NCBI GenBank assembly: GCA_022825005.1
Contig: JAJDYU010000089.1
Location: forward strand, 1 to 46,348
Length of the DNA stretch: 46,348 nt
Reading direction: 5' to 3'
From: Acidimicrobiia bacterium
GTDB lineage: Bacteria; Actinomycetota; Acidimicrobiia; Acidimicrobiales; Bin134
Shown here piece after piece: positions 1 through 9,158 of this stretch (position 1 is its first letter; each line of letters begins with the position of its first letter). The notes beneath the pieces are model-generated. The model ran no database searches, was not told the DNA's origin, and worked only from the letters and a program-made list of their open reading frames with translations. A program made the position numbers and the translations under genes.

Positions 1-1
1 A

Positions 2-256
2 ACCGTCCGCAACCCAGCGGCCCTCATCGAGATCACCGAGTTGGTGGATCGGCTGCTGGACGCCATCGATGGAGAGCTCACCAGCCGCTCCCGGGTGGTA
101 GACGGACTGTTGGACCTGCGTCTTGCCGCTGCTGATCTTCCTGAGGTGGTCGCCCAAGTGGACGACTGCCTGGCCGCGCTTCCCGGCAACACCACGGTGA
201 CCAACCTGTGGTGGATGGAGACGCTGGCCGACCTCCGCACGGCTGCTTCTAACTAG
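2..256 (+). CDS. C-terminal end of an unrecognised protein (partial)
   Basis: The reading frame is open from the first bases of the window to a TAG stop and gives about 84 residues, so the gene starts upstream of the window. The peptide is mostly helical and acidic, with leucine-rich stretches (ELVDRLLDAIDGEL, VVDGLLDLRLAAADLPEVV). It has no cysteine and no motif I recognise. It does not resemble the FAD or 2Fe-2S subunit of a molybdenum hydroxylase, so it should not be read as a partner of the CoxL-like gene that follows. The first copy of a 74-nt structured repeat begins 11 nt after the stop. No function is assigned. Confidence 0.55.
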   Translation, partial: TVRNPAALIEITELVDRLLDAIDGELTSRSRVVDGLLDLRLAAADLPEVVAQVDDCLAALPGNTTVTNLWWMETLADLRTAASN

Positions 257-267
257 TTCCCCCGGTT

Positions 268-341
268 GGCGGCGGGTCCTGTCACCTACGGCGGCTTGGC
301 CGTCGGAGCGGCCAAGTCCGCCTGCGGCGCCACCCCCCGCC
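268..341 (+). repeat. 74-nt structured repeat, copy 1
   Basis: This copy is the same length as the copy at 2812-2885 and differs from it at 9 of 74 positions. It can fold into an outer stem (268-277 with 332-341, one C-C mismatch) and an inner 13-bp stem (290-302 with 309-322, U317 bulged) closed by a 6-nt loop. Six of the nine differences form three compensated pairs in the inner stem. Two others fall in the hairpin loop and one in the 3' internal segment. The conserved internal loop reads CCTGTCACCTAC. The element lies 11 nt after a plus-strand stop codon and 91 nt before coxL, so it could be a 3' element of the first gene or part of the coxL leader. I do not recognise it as a named RNA family. 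Confidence 0.75.
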
Positions 342-432
342 AACCTCCGTTTTACCTCTTGCCGTGCTGAAGGATCGGCTGCACTGACGGAGGAGGGGGG
401 GTACTCTCGCGGGAGGCAAGGGAGGTGGCGAG

Positions 433-2784
433 ATGACTGAATCCTCGGCGGTGGTGGGGAGTAGGTTGCTTCGGAAGGAGGATCCTGAGCTGCTTACTGG
501 GGAGGCCCGGTTTGTGGATGATCTGGACCTCACGGGGGCATTGTGGGTGGCTTGTGTTCGGAGTCCTCATGCGCATGCCCGCATTCGGTCTGTTGACCTG
601 AGTGGTGCGCTGGCTGCCGACGGTGTAGTGGCTGCTTATTCGGGGGCTGACCTGGCTGAGTCTTGGGGGCCTTTGCCGTGTGCTTGGCCGGTGACCGATG
701 ACATGAAGAACCCGGCCCACCTGCCCATTGCGGTGGACAAGGCCAACTATGTGGGCGACGTGGTGGCAGTGGTGCTGGCCGATGATCGCTACGGGGCGGC
801 AGATGCTGCCGCCTTGGTCGAGGTGGAGTATGAGCCACTCGACGCGGTGGTCGACCTTGAGGACGCCGCGGCCGACAGCCTGGTAATCCACGAGGATCTG
901 GGCACCAACGCTTCCTACACCTGGGAGCTGACTCCTGATGCCGACGCGGTGGAGGCCGCGTTTGCCGCCGCCGACCACGTGGTGTCGGAGCGCTACATCC
1001 AGCAGCGATTGATCCCTGCGGCTATGGAGCCTCGGGGGGTGGTGGCGGTGCCTGCGCCGTTCGGAGGCGACATCACCATCTACTCGGCCACCCAGATTCC
1101 CCACATCCTCAAGGTCATGGTGGCCCTCACCTTGGGCCTGCCCGAGCAAAAAGTGCGGGTGGTGGCCCCCTCGGTGGGAGGCGGGTTCGGCTCCAAGCTG
1201 AACGTGTACGCCGAGGAGATCATGTGTACTGCTTTGGCGCTGCGCCACGGCGTGCCGGTGCGCTGGACCGAGGGCCGCTCCGAGGCCGCCGGGTCCACGA
1301 TCCAGGGTCGGGGCCAGATCCAAGACATCGAGTTGGCTGCCGACGCCGAGGGCAAGATCAGCGCGGTGCGGGTGAAGCTGGTGGCCGACATGGGGGCCTA
1401 CCTGCAACTGGTGACTCCCGGGGTGCCCCTGTTGGGTGCCTTCTTGTACCACGGCTGCTATGACATCCCGAACTACTCCTTCGTGTGCACGGGAGTGTTC
1501 ACCAACATGACCCCCACCGATGCCTACCGGGGGGCGGGCCGGCCCGAGGCTACTTACGCCATCGAGCGGGCCATGGACTCGCTGGCCGCCGCGGTGGGGG
1601 TGGACCCGGCTGAGATCAGGCACCGCAACTTCATCGGCCCCGAGCAGTTCCCCTACGAGTCGGCTCCTGGGTTGATCTTCGACAGCGGCAACTATCCCCA
1701 GGCCCTGGAGCAGGCCCTGGAATTGGTGGACTACGAAGGACTGCGGGCCCAGCAGGCCGAGCGGCGGGCCGCCAGCGATTCCCGACAACTGGGAGTGGGC
1801 CTGTCGAGCTACGTGGAGATGTGCGGTCTGGCGCCCAGCCGGGTGCTGGCCTCGCTGAACTATGCCGCCGGAGGCTGGGAGTCAGCCACCGTGCGGGTGC
1901 TGCCCACCGCCAAGGTGCAAGTGGTGACCGGAACATCGCCCCACGGTCAGGGCCATGAGACGTGCTGGTCGATGATCGTGGCCGATCAACTCGGCGTCGA
2001 TCCCGACGACGTGGAAGTGCTGCACTCCGACACCGCCATCTCACCGCTGGGGCTCGACTCCTATGGCTCCCGCTCTCTGTCGGTGGGCGGCACCGCGGTG
2101 CATATGGCGGCCGACAAGGTGATCGACAAGGCCCGGCTGATCGCCGCTCACCAGATGGAGGCCAACGTGGAAGACTTGGAGTTCTCCGACGGCACTTTCC
2201 GGGTGAAGGGCCAGCCTGACGCCGAGATGCCGCTCGCCGCAGTGGCCTTCGAGGCATTCACCGCTCACAATCTGCCCGACGGCATGGAGCCCAACCTGGA
2301 GGGCCACATGACCTGGGATCCGCCCAACTTCACCTTCCCGTTCGGGACCCATGTGGCCGTGGTGGAGGTGGACACCGAGACCGGCGAGGTGGAGATGGTG
2401 GACTACGTGGCGGTGGACGACTGCGGCAACCAGATAAACCCAATGGTGGTAGAGGGCCAGATCCACGGCGGCATCCTCCAAGGGGTGGCCCAAGCTCTGT
2501 GGGAGGAGGCCTTGTTCGACGCCGACGGTCAGCCCCGCAACGTGAGCTTCCTGGACTATTTGGTGCCGTCATCGGCCGAGACTCCGTCGTTCCGCACCGA
2601 TTCCACGGTGACCCCCAGCCCCACCAACCCGATGGGGGTGAAGGGCATCGGCGAGGCCGGCACCATCGCCTCCACTCCGGCGGTGATCAACGCCATCGCC
2701 GACGCGCTATCGCCCCTGGGAATCACCGATGTGGAGATGCCCGCCACGCCCGAACGGATCTGGGGACTGATCTCCGGTTCTTGA
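433..2784 (+). CDS. Molybdenum hydroxylase large subunit, CoxL-like form II (xanthine dehydrogenase/CO dehydrogenase family)
   Basis: The 783-residue protein is the normal length for the molybdopterin-cytosine-dinucleotide subunit of this family. The active-site loop at residues 364-370 reads AYRGAGR. This is the form II signature, unlike the AYRCSFR loop of true CO dehydrogenases, so CO oxidation is not the expected reaction. The conserved catalytic glutamate is Glu741 in GIGEAG near the C terminus. A glycine-rich cofactor loop (VGGGFGSK, around residue 252) is present. The ATG has a good ribosome site (GGAGGT, 419-424). Such enzymes work with a 2Fe-2S subunit and an FAD subunit. Neither lies in the window, and the next gene downstream is convergent. 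The substrate is unknown; hydroxylation of an aldehyde, purine or aromatic heterocycle is typical. Confidence 0.9.
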   Translation: MTESSAVVGSRLLRKEDPELLTGEARFVDDLDLTGALWVACVRSPHAHARIRSVDLSGALAADGVVAAYSGADLAESWGPLPCAWPVTDDMKNPAHLPIAVDKANYVGDVVAVVLADDRYGAADAAALVEVEYEPLDAVVDLEDAAADSLVIHEDLGTNASYTWELTPDADAVEAAFAAADHVVSERYIQQRLIPAAMEPRGVVAVPAPFGGDITIYSATQIPHILKVMVALTLGLPEQKVRVVAPSVGGGFGSKLNVYAEEIMCTALALRHGVPVRWTEGRSEAAGSTIQGRGQIQDIELAADAEGKISAVRVKLVADMGAYLQLVTPGVPLLGAFLYHGCYDIPNYSFVCTGVFTNMTPTDAYRGAGRPEATYAIERAMDSLAAAVGVDPAEIRHRNFIGPEQFPYESAPGLIFDSGNYPQALEQALELVDYEGLRAQQAERRAASDSRQLGVGLSSYVEMCGLAPSRVLASLNYAAGGWESATVRVLPTAKVQVVTGTSPHGQGHETCWSMIVADQLGVDPDDVEVLHSDTAISPLGLDSYGSRSLSVGGTAVHMAADKVIDKARLIAAHQMEANVEDLEFSDGTFRVKGQPDAEMPLAAVAFEAFTAHNLPDGMEPNLEGHMTWDPPNFTFPFGTHVAVVEVDTETGEVEMVDYVAVDDCGNQINPMVVEGQIHGGILQGVAQALWEEALFDADGQPRNVSFLDYLVPSSAETPSFRTDSTVTPSPTNPMGVKGIGEAGTIASTPAVINAIADALSPLGITDVEMPATPERIWGLISGS

Positions 2785-2811
2785 GGCAAGCCAACGGTTT
2801 TCCTATAACCG

Positions 2812-2885
2812 GGCGGCGGGTCCTGTCACCTACGGCGGCTCGGCACGCGGTGGTGCCGAGTCCGCCTCCGGCGCCACCCCCCGCC
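2812..2885 (+). repeat. 74-nt structured repeat, copy 2
   Basis: This is the second copy of the element at 268-341, in the same orientation, starting 27 nt after the coxL stop. The inner stem here is 2834-2846 with 2853-2866. Relative to copy 1 the pairs U-A, C-G and G-C became C-G (2841-2858), A-U (2845-2854) and C-G (2846-2853), so pairing is kept although the bases change. The copy sits between convergent genes (coxL on plus, the OtsB-GH15 gene ending at 2905 on minus). It could therefore serve as a 3' structure or terminator for either strand. No U-tract follows on plus. Confidence 0.75.
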
Positions 2886-2904
2886 CTACCGATGCTCCGA
2901 ACCG

Positions 2905-5463
2905 CTAGTTGTTTCTGGAGAGGGCTATTGCGGCGTTGATGAGGCCTAGGTGGGAGTAGGCCTGGGGGTGGTTGCCGAGTAGGCGCTCGGTGGCGGGGTC
3001 GTATTGCTCGGGGAGCAGCCCGGTGGGGCCGCATAGGTCGAGGTAACGGTCGAACAGGGCCCGGGCGTCGTCGAGCTGGCCGATGAGCACGTAGGCCTCG
3101 ATCAGCCACGACGTGCAGATCAGGAATCCGCCCTCGGTGCCGGGCAGCCCGTCGTCGTGGCGGTAGCGGTACACCGTTTGGCCGTCGCGCAGCTCGCTCT
3201 CCACTGCTTTGAGGGTGGACACGAAGCGGGAGTCGTCGGGGGGCAGCAGCCCGCTCAAGCCGATCCACAGCAGGCTGGCGTCGAGGTCTGTTGAGCCGTA
3301 GGCGGTGGTGTAGGAGCGGCGCTGCTCGTTCCACCCGTTCAAGATCACGTCGGCGGCGATCCGGTGGCGGAGCGGGCTCCAGTACAAGGCCAGCTCGGGG
3401 TCGATGCGCTGGGCGATCTTGATGGCCCGGTCAACCGCCATCCAGCACATGACCTTGGAGTGGACGTGGTGTCGGGGCGGGCGGCGCTCCTCCCAGATGC
3501 CGTGGTCGGGTTCGTGCCAGCGGGAGGCCACCGCTCCCACCACTGCTTTGACTACCTCCCAGTGCTGGTCGGTGAGGGTCACTTGGGCCTCGCACAGCCG
3601 CCAGGCCAAATCCACCACCGGGCCGAACACGTCGAGCTGCACTTGGTGCTCAGCGGCATTGCCGATTCTCACCGGGCGGCTCCCGGCGTAGCCGGCAAGC
3701 TCGGGGAGTACGGCCTCCGGCAGGGCTTCGTCGCCAACCAGGGGGTACACCGGGCGGAGCTGTTCGGGACCGGGGAGATGCTCCACCCGGTGCAGGATCC
3801 AATCGAGCAGGTGACAGGCTTCTTGGCTGCTGCCCAGAGCCAGCAGCGCGGCTGCGCTCATGCTGGCGTCTCGGGGCCAGCAGTAGCGGTAGTCCCAGTT
3901 GCGGACGCCGCCCATCACCTCGGGCAGGCTGGTGGTGGCGGCGGCCAGGATCGCTCCCGAAGGCTGGTGGCACAGTGCCTTGATCACCAGCGCGGAGCGC
4001 TCCGCTTCCTCGGCGGCCACCGACGGCAGCGTGAGCTTGTTTGTCCAATCGCGCCAGTACTGCTCGGTGGCCTCGCGGCGATCGGCCTCATCAGTCTCCG
4101 ACCAGCCAAAACGGCCGGGAACGCCCAGACGCAGCATCAGCTCCAGCGGCGCGCCGTCGAGCTGGACATGGGCTACCGCGGTCTGGTGGGGGCCGTCGTC
4201 CACAATGTCCCAGCTCAACCCGGGCGCGGTCAGCATCATGGTCTCAGCGGCGCCGGTGATCTCCAAGCCGTCGTGGATCACATGCAGACCGGTGGGGGCC
4301 CGGCCGAAGTCCAAGCGGGGGGCGAACTCGATGGCGATCTTCCCGGTGCCCTCGATGACCCGGACCAAGGTGGTGCGGCCCGCCGACTTGAAGGGTCGCC
4401 CCCGGGAGCAGTCCAGGTAGTCGGTAACGGTCACATCTGACCACCGGGTCTCCACCACCATGGTGCCGTCCAGGTAGCGGTGGGAGATGGGCGGGCTGTC
4501 GTCATGGCGGCTGATGGAGAAATGCCCGGCTCGGGGGCCGCCGAGCAGTCCGGCGAACACCGCCGGTGAGTCGGCTCGGGGATGGCACATCCAATTCACC
4601 GAGGAGTCGGAGGTGACCAGCGCCACTGTCCGCTGGTCGCTGAGCAGGCTGTGGCGCTCGATGGCCAGGTCGTGTTCACCCATGAGCCACGCCCGCCGGC
4701 GCTCGGCCACAAGGGCCAGCATCTGAGCCACCGACTGTGGGTCGTGCAGGCGTCCCCGGGCCAGGGTCGGCCCCGGGCCCACCTTCAGACCGAGGTCGGG
4801 GCCGGTCAGCCGGGCGAAGGCGTCCTCGTCGGTCACGTCGTCGCCGGCGAAGATCACCGCTTCGGCTGAAACGTCGGTTCTCAGCCGGTCGAGGGCGTCG
4901 CCCTTGTTGAGGTCCAGCACCGACAGCTCCACCACCATCTTGCCGGTCTTGACGTGAACGCCGTCCCGGGAGCCTGGTCCGCTCAGCACGTCTTCTACCG
5001 CGATGGCCGCGATCTCGGGTTCGGCCTTGCGATAGTGGAAGGCGACTCCGGCCGGCTTGGGCTCGACGATGAACCCGTGGTCGCGCCGGGCGATGTCGTT
5101 CAGCTCTCCCAGTACCCGGTCGCGCAGGTCCCGCTGCTCGGGAGACAAGTCGTCGGCGAAGCCGACGTCGAACTCAGTGCCGTGGCTGCCCACCAGGTGG
5201 ATCTCCTCGGGAAGTCGGCTCAGCGCGGCCAGATCGCGCAGCGCCCGTCCCGAGATCACCGCCACGTGGGTGTCGGGCATGGCGGCCAACTGGCGCAGCG
5301 CGGCCACCGACTCCCGGAGGGGCCGGGCTTCGTCGGGGTTGTCGATGATGGGGGCCAGGGTGCCGTCGTAGTCGCATGCCACCAGCAGGACCGGCACTCG
5401 GGCCAGCTCTCGCAGCCGGGCGTCCACTTCTTCGGCCGCCACGGTGGGGCTGGCCTCGTTCAT
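2905..5463 (-). CDS. otsB: Bifunctional trehalose-6-phosphate phosphatase / GH15 glycoside hydrolase
   Basis: Two enzymes are fused in 852 residues. The first ~240 residues are a HAD-type trehalose-6-phosphate phosphatase: nucleophile Asp31 and Asp33 in DYDGTLAP, and the late metal motif GDDVTDEDAF near residue 210. The rest is a family GH15 catalytic module like bacterial glucoamylases and mycobacterial trehalase. It has RNWDYRYCWPRDAS (about 519-532), GIWEER with the likely catalytic acid, HSKVMCW, and LLPEQYDP near the end with the expected base. The phosphatase step completes trehalose synthesis from the OtsA product. The hydrolase may cut trehalose or another alpha-glucoside; the sequence cannot separate these. 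Its ATG overlaps the otsA stop by 4 bp (ATGA), so the two are translationally coupled in a cytoplasmic pathway. Confidence 0.92.
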   Translation of the reverse strand: MNEASPTVAAEEVDARLRELARVPVLLVACDYDGTLAPIIDNPDEARPLRESVAALRQLAAMPDTHVAVISGRALRDLAALSRLPEEIHLVGSHGTEFDVGFADDLSPEQRDLRDRVLGELNDIARRDHGFIVEPKPAGVAFHYRKAEPEIAAIAVEDVLSGPGSRDGVHVKTGKMVVELSVLDLNKGDALDRLRTDVSAEAVIFAGDDVTDEDAFARLTGPDLGLKVGPGPTLARGRLHDPQSVAQMLALVAERRRAWLMGEHDLAIERHSLLSDQRTVALVTSDSSVNWMCHPRADSPAVFAGLLGGPRAGHFSISRHDDSPPISHRYLDGTMVVETRWSDVTVTDYLDCSRGRPFKSAGRTTLVRVIEGTGKIAIEFAPRLDFGRAPTGLHVIHDGLEITGAAETMMLTAPGLSWDIVDDGPHQTAVAHVQLDGAPLELMLRLGVPGRFGWSETDEADRREATEQYWRDWTNKLTLPSVAAEEAERSALVIKALCHQPSGAILAAATTSLPEVMGGVRNWDYRYCWPRDASMSAAALLALGSSQEACHLLDWILHRVEHLPGPEQLRPVYPLVGDEALPEAVLPELAGYAGSRPVRIGNAAEHQVQLDVFGPVVDLAWRLCEAQVTLTDQHWEVVKAVVGAVASRWHEPDHGIWEERRPPRHHVHSKVMCWMAVDRAIKIAQRIDPELALYWSPLRHRIAADVILNGWNEQRRSYTTAYGSTDLDASLLWIGLSGLLPPDDSRFVSTLKAVESELRDGQTVYRYRHDDGLPGTEGGFLICTSWLIEAYVLIGQLDDARALFDRYLDLCGPTGLLPEQYDPATERLLGNHPQAYSHLGLINAAIALSRNN

Positions 5464-6860
5464 TCGCAGGCCTCCAGGCGGGCCAGGAAGCGCTCGGCCC
5501 AGCGCTGGGCGGTATTCGACCGCACCACCCGTCGCATGGCTCGCATGGCCGGAACGGTGTCGGCGCCGGTTCGATGGGCGGCGGCCTCCATGGCGGTTTT
5601 CAGGCCCTCGATGTCGTGAGGGTTGATCAGCTCGGCGGTTCTCAGCTCCTGGGCCGCCCCGGTGAATTCCGACAGCACCAGCACTCCGGTGTTGTCGGGG
5701 CGGGAGGCCACGTATTCCTTGGCCACCAGGTTCATGCCGTCGCGAAGCGGGGTCACCAGCATGATGTCGGCGATCAGGTACATGGCCACCAGTTCTTCGA
5801 TGGGCTGGCTCTGATGGAGATAGTGGACCACCGGTCGGCCCATCACCCCGAAGTTTCCGTTGACGTCGCCCACCATCTGCTCCACCTCTCGGCGGACCTC
5901 GGCGTAGCCGGTGACCTGGGAGCGGCTGGGCTCAGCGATCTGCACCAATACGCAGTCGTCCACCGAGAGCCGCCCCTCGGCCAACAGCTCCCGGAAGGCC
6001 CGCAGCCGGACCTCGATTCCCTTGGTGTAATCCAGGCGGTCCACTCCCAGCAGCACGGTGCGGGGTGAGCCCAAGGTCTCGTGAATCTCAGCGGCTCGGG
6101 CTTGCACGGCAGGGTCGGCGGCCAAGCCCGCGATCCGGTCGGTGTCAATGCCGATGGGGAAGGCGCCCACTTGGCTGGTCCGGCCGTTGTGCTGGATCAA
6201 TCTTCCGGTGGTCTTGGCGCCGGTGATTCGGTTTACGGCCCGGCAGAAATTGTCGGCGCCCAGCGGGGTTTGCAGGCCGATCAAATCGGCGCCCAGCAAG
6301 CCGTCGATGATCTCGGCCCGCCACGGCAGCCGGATGTACAGCTCGCGGGCCGGGAAGGGTATGTGGAGATAGAACCCGATCCGTAGATCGGGCCGCGCTG
6401 CACGCAGCAGGCCGGGAACCAGCAGTAGGTGGTAGTCGTGGATCCAAACCGTGGCGCCGGGGGCGGCGAGGTCGGCCACGGTGGCGGCGTAGCGCTGGTT
6501 GACGGTTCGGTAGGCATCCCACCAGGTGCGGTGATACTCGGGAGGCACCAGGGCGTCGTGGAACAGGGGCCACAATGTGGCGTTGGAAAACCCCTCGTAG
6601 AACAGCTGGAGCTCTCCCTGGCTGACCCCGACCGGATGGCACTGGAAGCCGTCTACCTCGAATGGGTCAGTTCCCGGGCCGGGAACGCCGGTCCAGCCCG
6701 CCCACACCGCGTCGGGATTGCCCGACATGACGGGGCGCAGGGCCGATACCAGCCCGCCGGGGCTTGGAACCCACTTGGCGGTGTCGCCCTCCCACACCCG
6801 TCTGACTGGGAGGCGATTGGCCGCGACTACGAAGCTCCACTTCTGGTCGTCGGTGGCCAT
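5460..6860 (-). CDS. otsA: Trehalose-6-phosphate synthase (GT20)
   Basis: OtsA joins glucose from a nucleotide sugar to glucose-6-phosphate to make trehalose-6-phosphate. The 466-residue protein is the usual length for the bacterial enzyme. Family motifs appear in order: VAANRLPV (residues 12-19), a GLVSAL loop, [11 protein letters not shown] with the catalytic-site histidine, [17 protein letters not shown] and [12 protein letters not shown]. It is followed with a 4-bp overlap by the phosphatase/GH15 gene. A TATTTT box (6867-6872, minus) ends 6 nt before the ATG. otsA may therefore have its own leaderless promoter inside the end of the sulfatase gene, besides any read-through from it. Confidence 0.96.
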   Translation of the reverse strand: MATDDQKWSFVVAANRLPVRRVWEGDTAKWVPSPGGLVSALRPVMSGNPDAVWAGWTGVPGPGTDPFEVDGFQCHPVGVSQGELQLFYEGFSNATLWPLFHDALVPPEYHRTWWDAYRTVNQRYAATVADLAAPGATVWIHDYHLLLVPGLLRAARPDLRIGFYLHIPFPARELYIRLPWRAEIIDGLLGADLIGLQTPLGADNFCRAVNRITGAKTTGRLIQHNGRTSQVGAFPIGIDTDRIAGLAADPAVQARAAEIHETLGSPRTVLLGVDRLDYTKGIEVRLRAFRELLAEGRLSVDDCVLVQIAEPSRSQVTGYAEVRREVEQMVGDVNGNFGVMGRPVVHYLHQSQPIEELVAMYLIADIMLVTPLRDGMNLVAKEYVASRPDNTGVLVLSEFTGAAQELRTAELINPHDIEGLKTAMEAAAHRTGADTVPAMRAMRRVVRSNTAQRWAERFLARLEACE

Positions 6861-6866
6861 TCGGCC

Positions 6867-6872
6867 AAAATA
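6867..6872 (-). promoter_or_regulatory. -10 box for leaderless otsA transcript
   Basis: TATTTT on minus is followed by 6 nt and then the otsA ATG, which would place transcription start at or within a base of the start codon. No Shine-Dalgarno sequence is visible between them. The box lies in the 25-nt gap behind the sulfatase stop. This is inferred from spacing only; no clear -35 was found. Confidence 0.4.
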
Positions 6873-6885
6873 TCGCGCTTCGCCC

Positions 6886-9120
6886 TCAGTCGAGAACCAG
6901 CAGTTGGTCGGGCAGCTCGCGGTCGTCGGCGACGTTTATCACCACTCGGCTTAGGGTGCCGGTGAAGGGGAATTGGCCGGTGGTGCGGGGACTGGGTGAC
7001 GGGGCTTTGGTGAAGCCCACGCTGATACCCACCGCGTGGATGTGGGTGTTGTGGGTTACGGGCATGTCCACTGAGGCGGCTTCGACACCGTTCACCAGCA
7101 GCCGACCGGTTCCGGCATAGCTGCCGGTGCGCTCAAAAGCGGCGGTGACGGTGACGGGCCCAGCGGGCAGCGCCGTCTCGGTCTCAGCCACGTAGTGGTC
7201 CCAGGCCATGTTGTAGTCCCACACCAGCCGCCCGTCTTGAATGAACAGGGAGAACCCCGACGCCACGTCGCCGCAGGCCACCAGGGTGCCGTCGTCGCCG
7301 TCGGCCCGGGTCAGCTCCGCAGTGATCTCATAGGACACGTTCTTGAGGTCGGGGCAGCCGTCGCTGGGGATGTAGGCCCCGTCGTAGTACACGAATCGGG
7401 ACCGAGTGGTGATGGGCCGGGGCTTGGGCACGTGGAACCGCTCCAAGATGCGGTCGTCGAGGGGCAGCACCTGATAGTCGCGGGCCGCCTCCCACCAGCG
7501 GTCGATCAAGGCGGCCAGTCGCTCGGGCTCGGCCTCGGCCAGGTCTCGGGCCTCCGAGAAGTCTTGATCGAGGTGGTACAGCTCCCAGCGGTCGTCGTCG
7601 AAGCTCTCTCCCTGGATGTGGCGGGTTACCGCCTTCCACCCGTCGACCCACATGGCCCGGTGGCCGAGCATTTCGTAGTACTGCTCAGGCTTGGCGGTGG
7701 GGGCCTCAGCGTCGGTGAAGGAGTACACCATGCTGGTGCCCTCAATCGGCATCTGGTTGACCCCGGCCATATCGGCGGGGGGCTCGAGGCCGATGGCCTC
7801 CAACAGCGTGGGGGTGATGTCGCTCACATGGTGGTACTGGGTGCGCACTGCCCCGGTGTCGGAAATCCCGGTGGGCCAGGAGATGATGAGCGGATCCCGC
7901 ACCCCTCCGGCGTGGGTGTTCTGCTTGTACCACTTGAGCGGGGTGTTGCCGGCCATGGCCCACCCCATGGGGTAGGCCATCCACGAGTTGGGTCCGCCGA
8001 TCTCGTCGATGTCGGCCAGCTGCTGGGCAACAGACCGGGGCTCGAGCCCGTTGATGAACCGCATGGCGTTCTCGTGGCCCGAGGGGCCGCCTTCCTGGGT
8101 GGCCCCGTTGTCGGACAGCAGCACGAAAACGGTGTTTTCGGCCTGGCCGATCTCCTGGAGGGTGGCGATGAGCCGGTCGAGGTGCTCGTCGGTGTGGGTG
8201 AGCATTCCGGCGTAGGCCTGCTGCATCCGGGTGGCCAGCCGCTGCTCGTCGACGCTCAGCTCCTCCCATTCGGGCACACCGGGATTGAACGGGGGCAGCT
8301 CGGTGTCTTCGGGGATGATCCCGATGTCCTTTTGGCGGGCGAAGCGCTCTTCGCGAATGGCCCCCCAGCCGGTGTCGTAGCGACCGTTGTAGCGGTCGAT
8401 GTGGGGCTTGGGAGTGTGGATTGGGTAGTGGCCGGTGCCGAAGCACAGGTAAAGAAAGAAAGGCCGCTCGGGCCATGCCGAAGTCTGGGCGGTGACCATC
8501 CCAATGGCCTGGTCCACCAGGTCTTCGGTGACGTGGTAGCCGGGCTTGTCGGGAGCGTCGATGTGGTGGTTGTCGGCAACCAGATCGGGGTCCCACTGGT
8601 TGGTTGCACCATCCAAGAAGCCGTAATAACGGTCGAACCCCCGCTGGAGCGGCCACTGGTCGAACGGGCCTGCCGGGGTGGTGTCCTCGATGGGGGCCAG
8701 GTGCCACTTGCCCACTGCGAAGGTGGAATAGCCCGCGGGGCGGAGCATCTCGGCCAGCGTGGCCGCCCGATTGCTGATGCGCCCAGTGCAGCCGGGGAAG
8801 CCGGTATCCCAGTTGCTCACCACCGCCATGCCCACGGAGTGGTGGTTACGCCCGGTAAGCAGGCAGGCCCGGGTGGGCGAGCAGATGGCGGTGGTGTGGA
8901 AGTTGTTGTAGCGCAGGCCGTTGGAGGCCAGGGCGTCCATGGTGGGGGTGTCGACCTCAGAGCCGAAGCAGCCGAGGTCGGCGAAGCCGACGTCGTCTAG
9001 GACGACCATGACGATGTTGGGGCTATTGGGGGGCGGGGTTATGGGGTCGGGCCACCAGGGGGTGGAGTCGGCGACGGTATTGCCCACGACGCCGCCATAG
9101 GTTTGAGCATCAGAAGTCAT
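6886..9120 (-). CDS. Type I sulfatase (arylsulfatase)
   Basis: This 744-residue formylglycine-dependent sulfatase hydrolyses sulfate esters. The formylglycine signature is CSPTR with Cys80, continuing ACLLTGR. Metal ligands are expected at Asp42-Asp43 (VLDDVG) and in LLSDNGA; the GKWHL motif gives Lys138 and His140. The C-terminal ~170 residues form a beta-rich concanavalin-like extension typical of large actinobacterial arylsulfatases. No signal peptide is visible, so it appears cytoplasmic. Activity needs a formylglycine-generating enzyme, which is not encoded here. It is the first gene of a same-strand run with otsA and otsB-GH15, 25 nt upstream of otsA. Its start lies 38 bp from the divergent aminotransferase start. 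The natural substrate is unknown. Confidence 0.93.
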   Translation of the reverse strand: MTSDAQTYGGVVGNTVADSTPWWPDPITPPPNSPNIVMVVLDDVGFADLGCFGSEVDTPTMDALASNGLRYNNFHTTAICSPTRACLLTGRNHHSVGMAVVSNWDTGFPGCTGRISNRAATLAEMLRPAGYSTFAVGKWHLAPIEDTTPAGPFDQWPLQRGFDRYYGFLDGATNQWDPDLVADNHHIDAPDKPGYHVTEDLVDQAIGMVTAQTSAWPERPFFLYLCFGTGHYPIHTPKPHIDRYNGRYDTGWGAIREERFARQKDIGIIPEDTELPPFNPGVPEWEELSVDEQRLATRMQQAYAGMLTHTDEHLDRLIATLQEIGQAENTVFVLLSDNGATQEGGPSGHENAMRFINGLEPRSVAQQLADIDEIGGPNSWMAYPMGWAMAGNTPLKWYKQNTHAGGVRDPLIISWPTGISDTGAVRTQYHHVSDITPTLLEAIGLEPPADMAGVNQMPIEGTSMVYSFTDAEAPTAKPEQYYEMLGHRAMWVDGWKAVTRHIQGESFDDDRWELYHLDQDFSEARDLAEAEPERLAALIDRWWEAARDYQVLPLDDRILERFHVPKPRPITTRSRFVYYDGAYIPSDGCPDLKNVSYEITAELTRADGDDGTLVACGDVASGFSLFIQDGRLVWDYNMAWDHYVAETETALPAGPVTVTAAFERTGSYAGTGRLLVNGVEAASVDMPVTHNTHIHAVGISVGFTKAPSPSPRTTGQFPFTGTLSRVVINVADDRELPDQLLVLD

Positions 9121-9145
9121 GTGTGGTTGCTAGCACATCCAGGGT

Positions 9146-9151
9146 TAAGGT
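9146..9151 (+). promoter_or_regulatory. -10 box for leaderless aminotransferase transcript
   Basis: TAAGGT fits TANNNT and is separated by exactly 7 nt from the GTG at 9159. This spacing puts transcription start at the start codon and is part of why GTG 9159 was chosen over the upstream GTG at 9123. Confidence 0.45.
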
Positions 9152-9158
9152 TGGCATT

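Noticed and set aside
352..1788. Long open frame on minus (478 codons) opposite coxL
   Set aside because: It is antisense to a well-supported gene, rich in His, Gly and Arg, and has no family motif. GC-rich codon bias produces such shadows.
7195..9000. Long open frame on plus (601 codons) opposite the sulfatase
   Set aside because: It is antisense to a sulfatase with complete active-site motifs. The composition is mostly Gly, Val and His with no domain.
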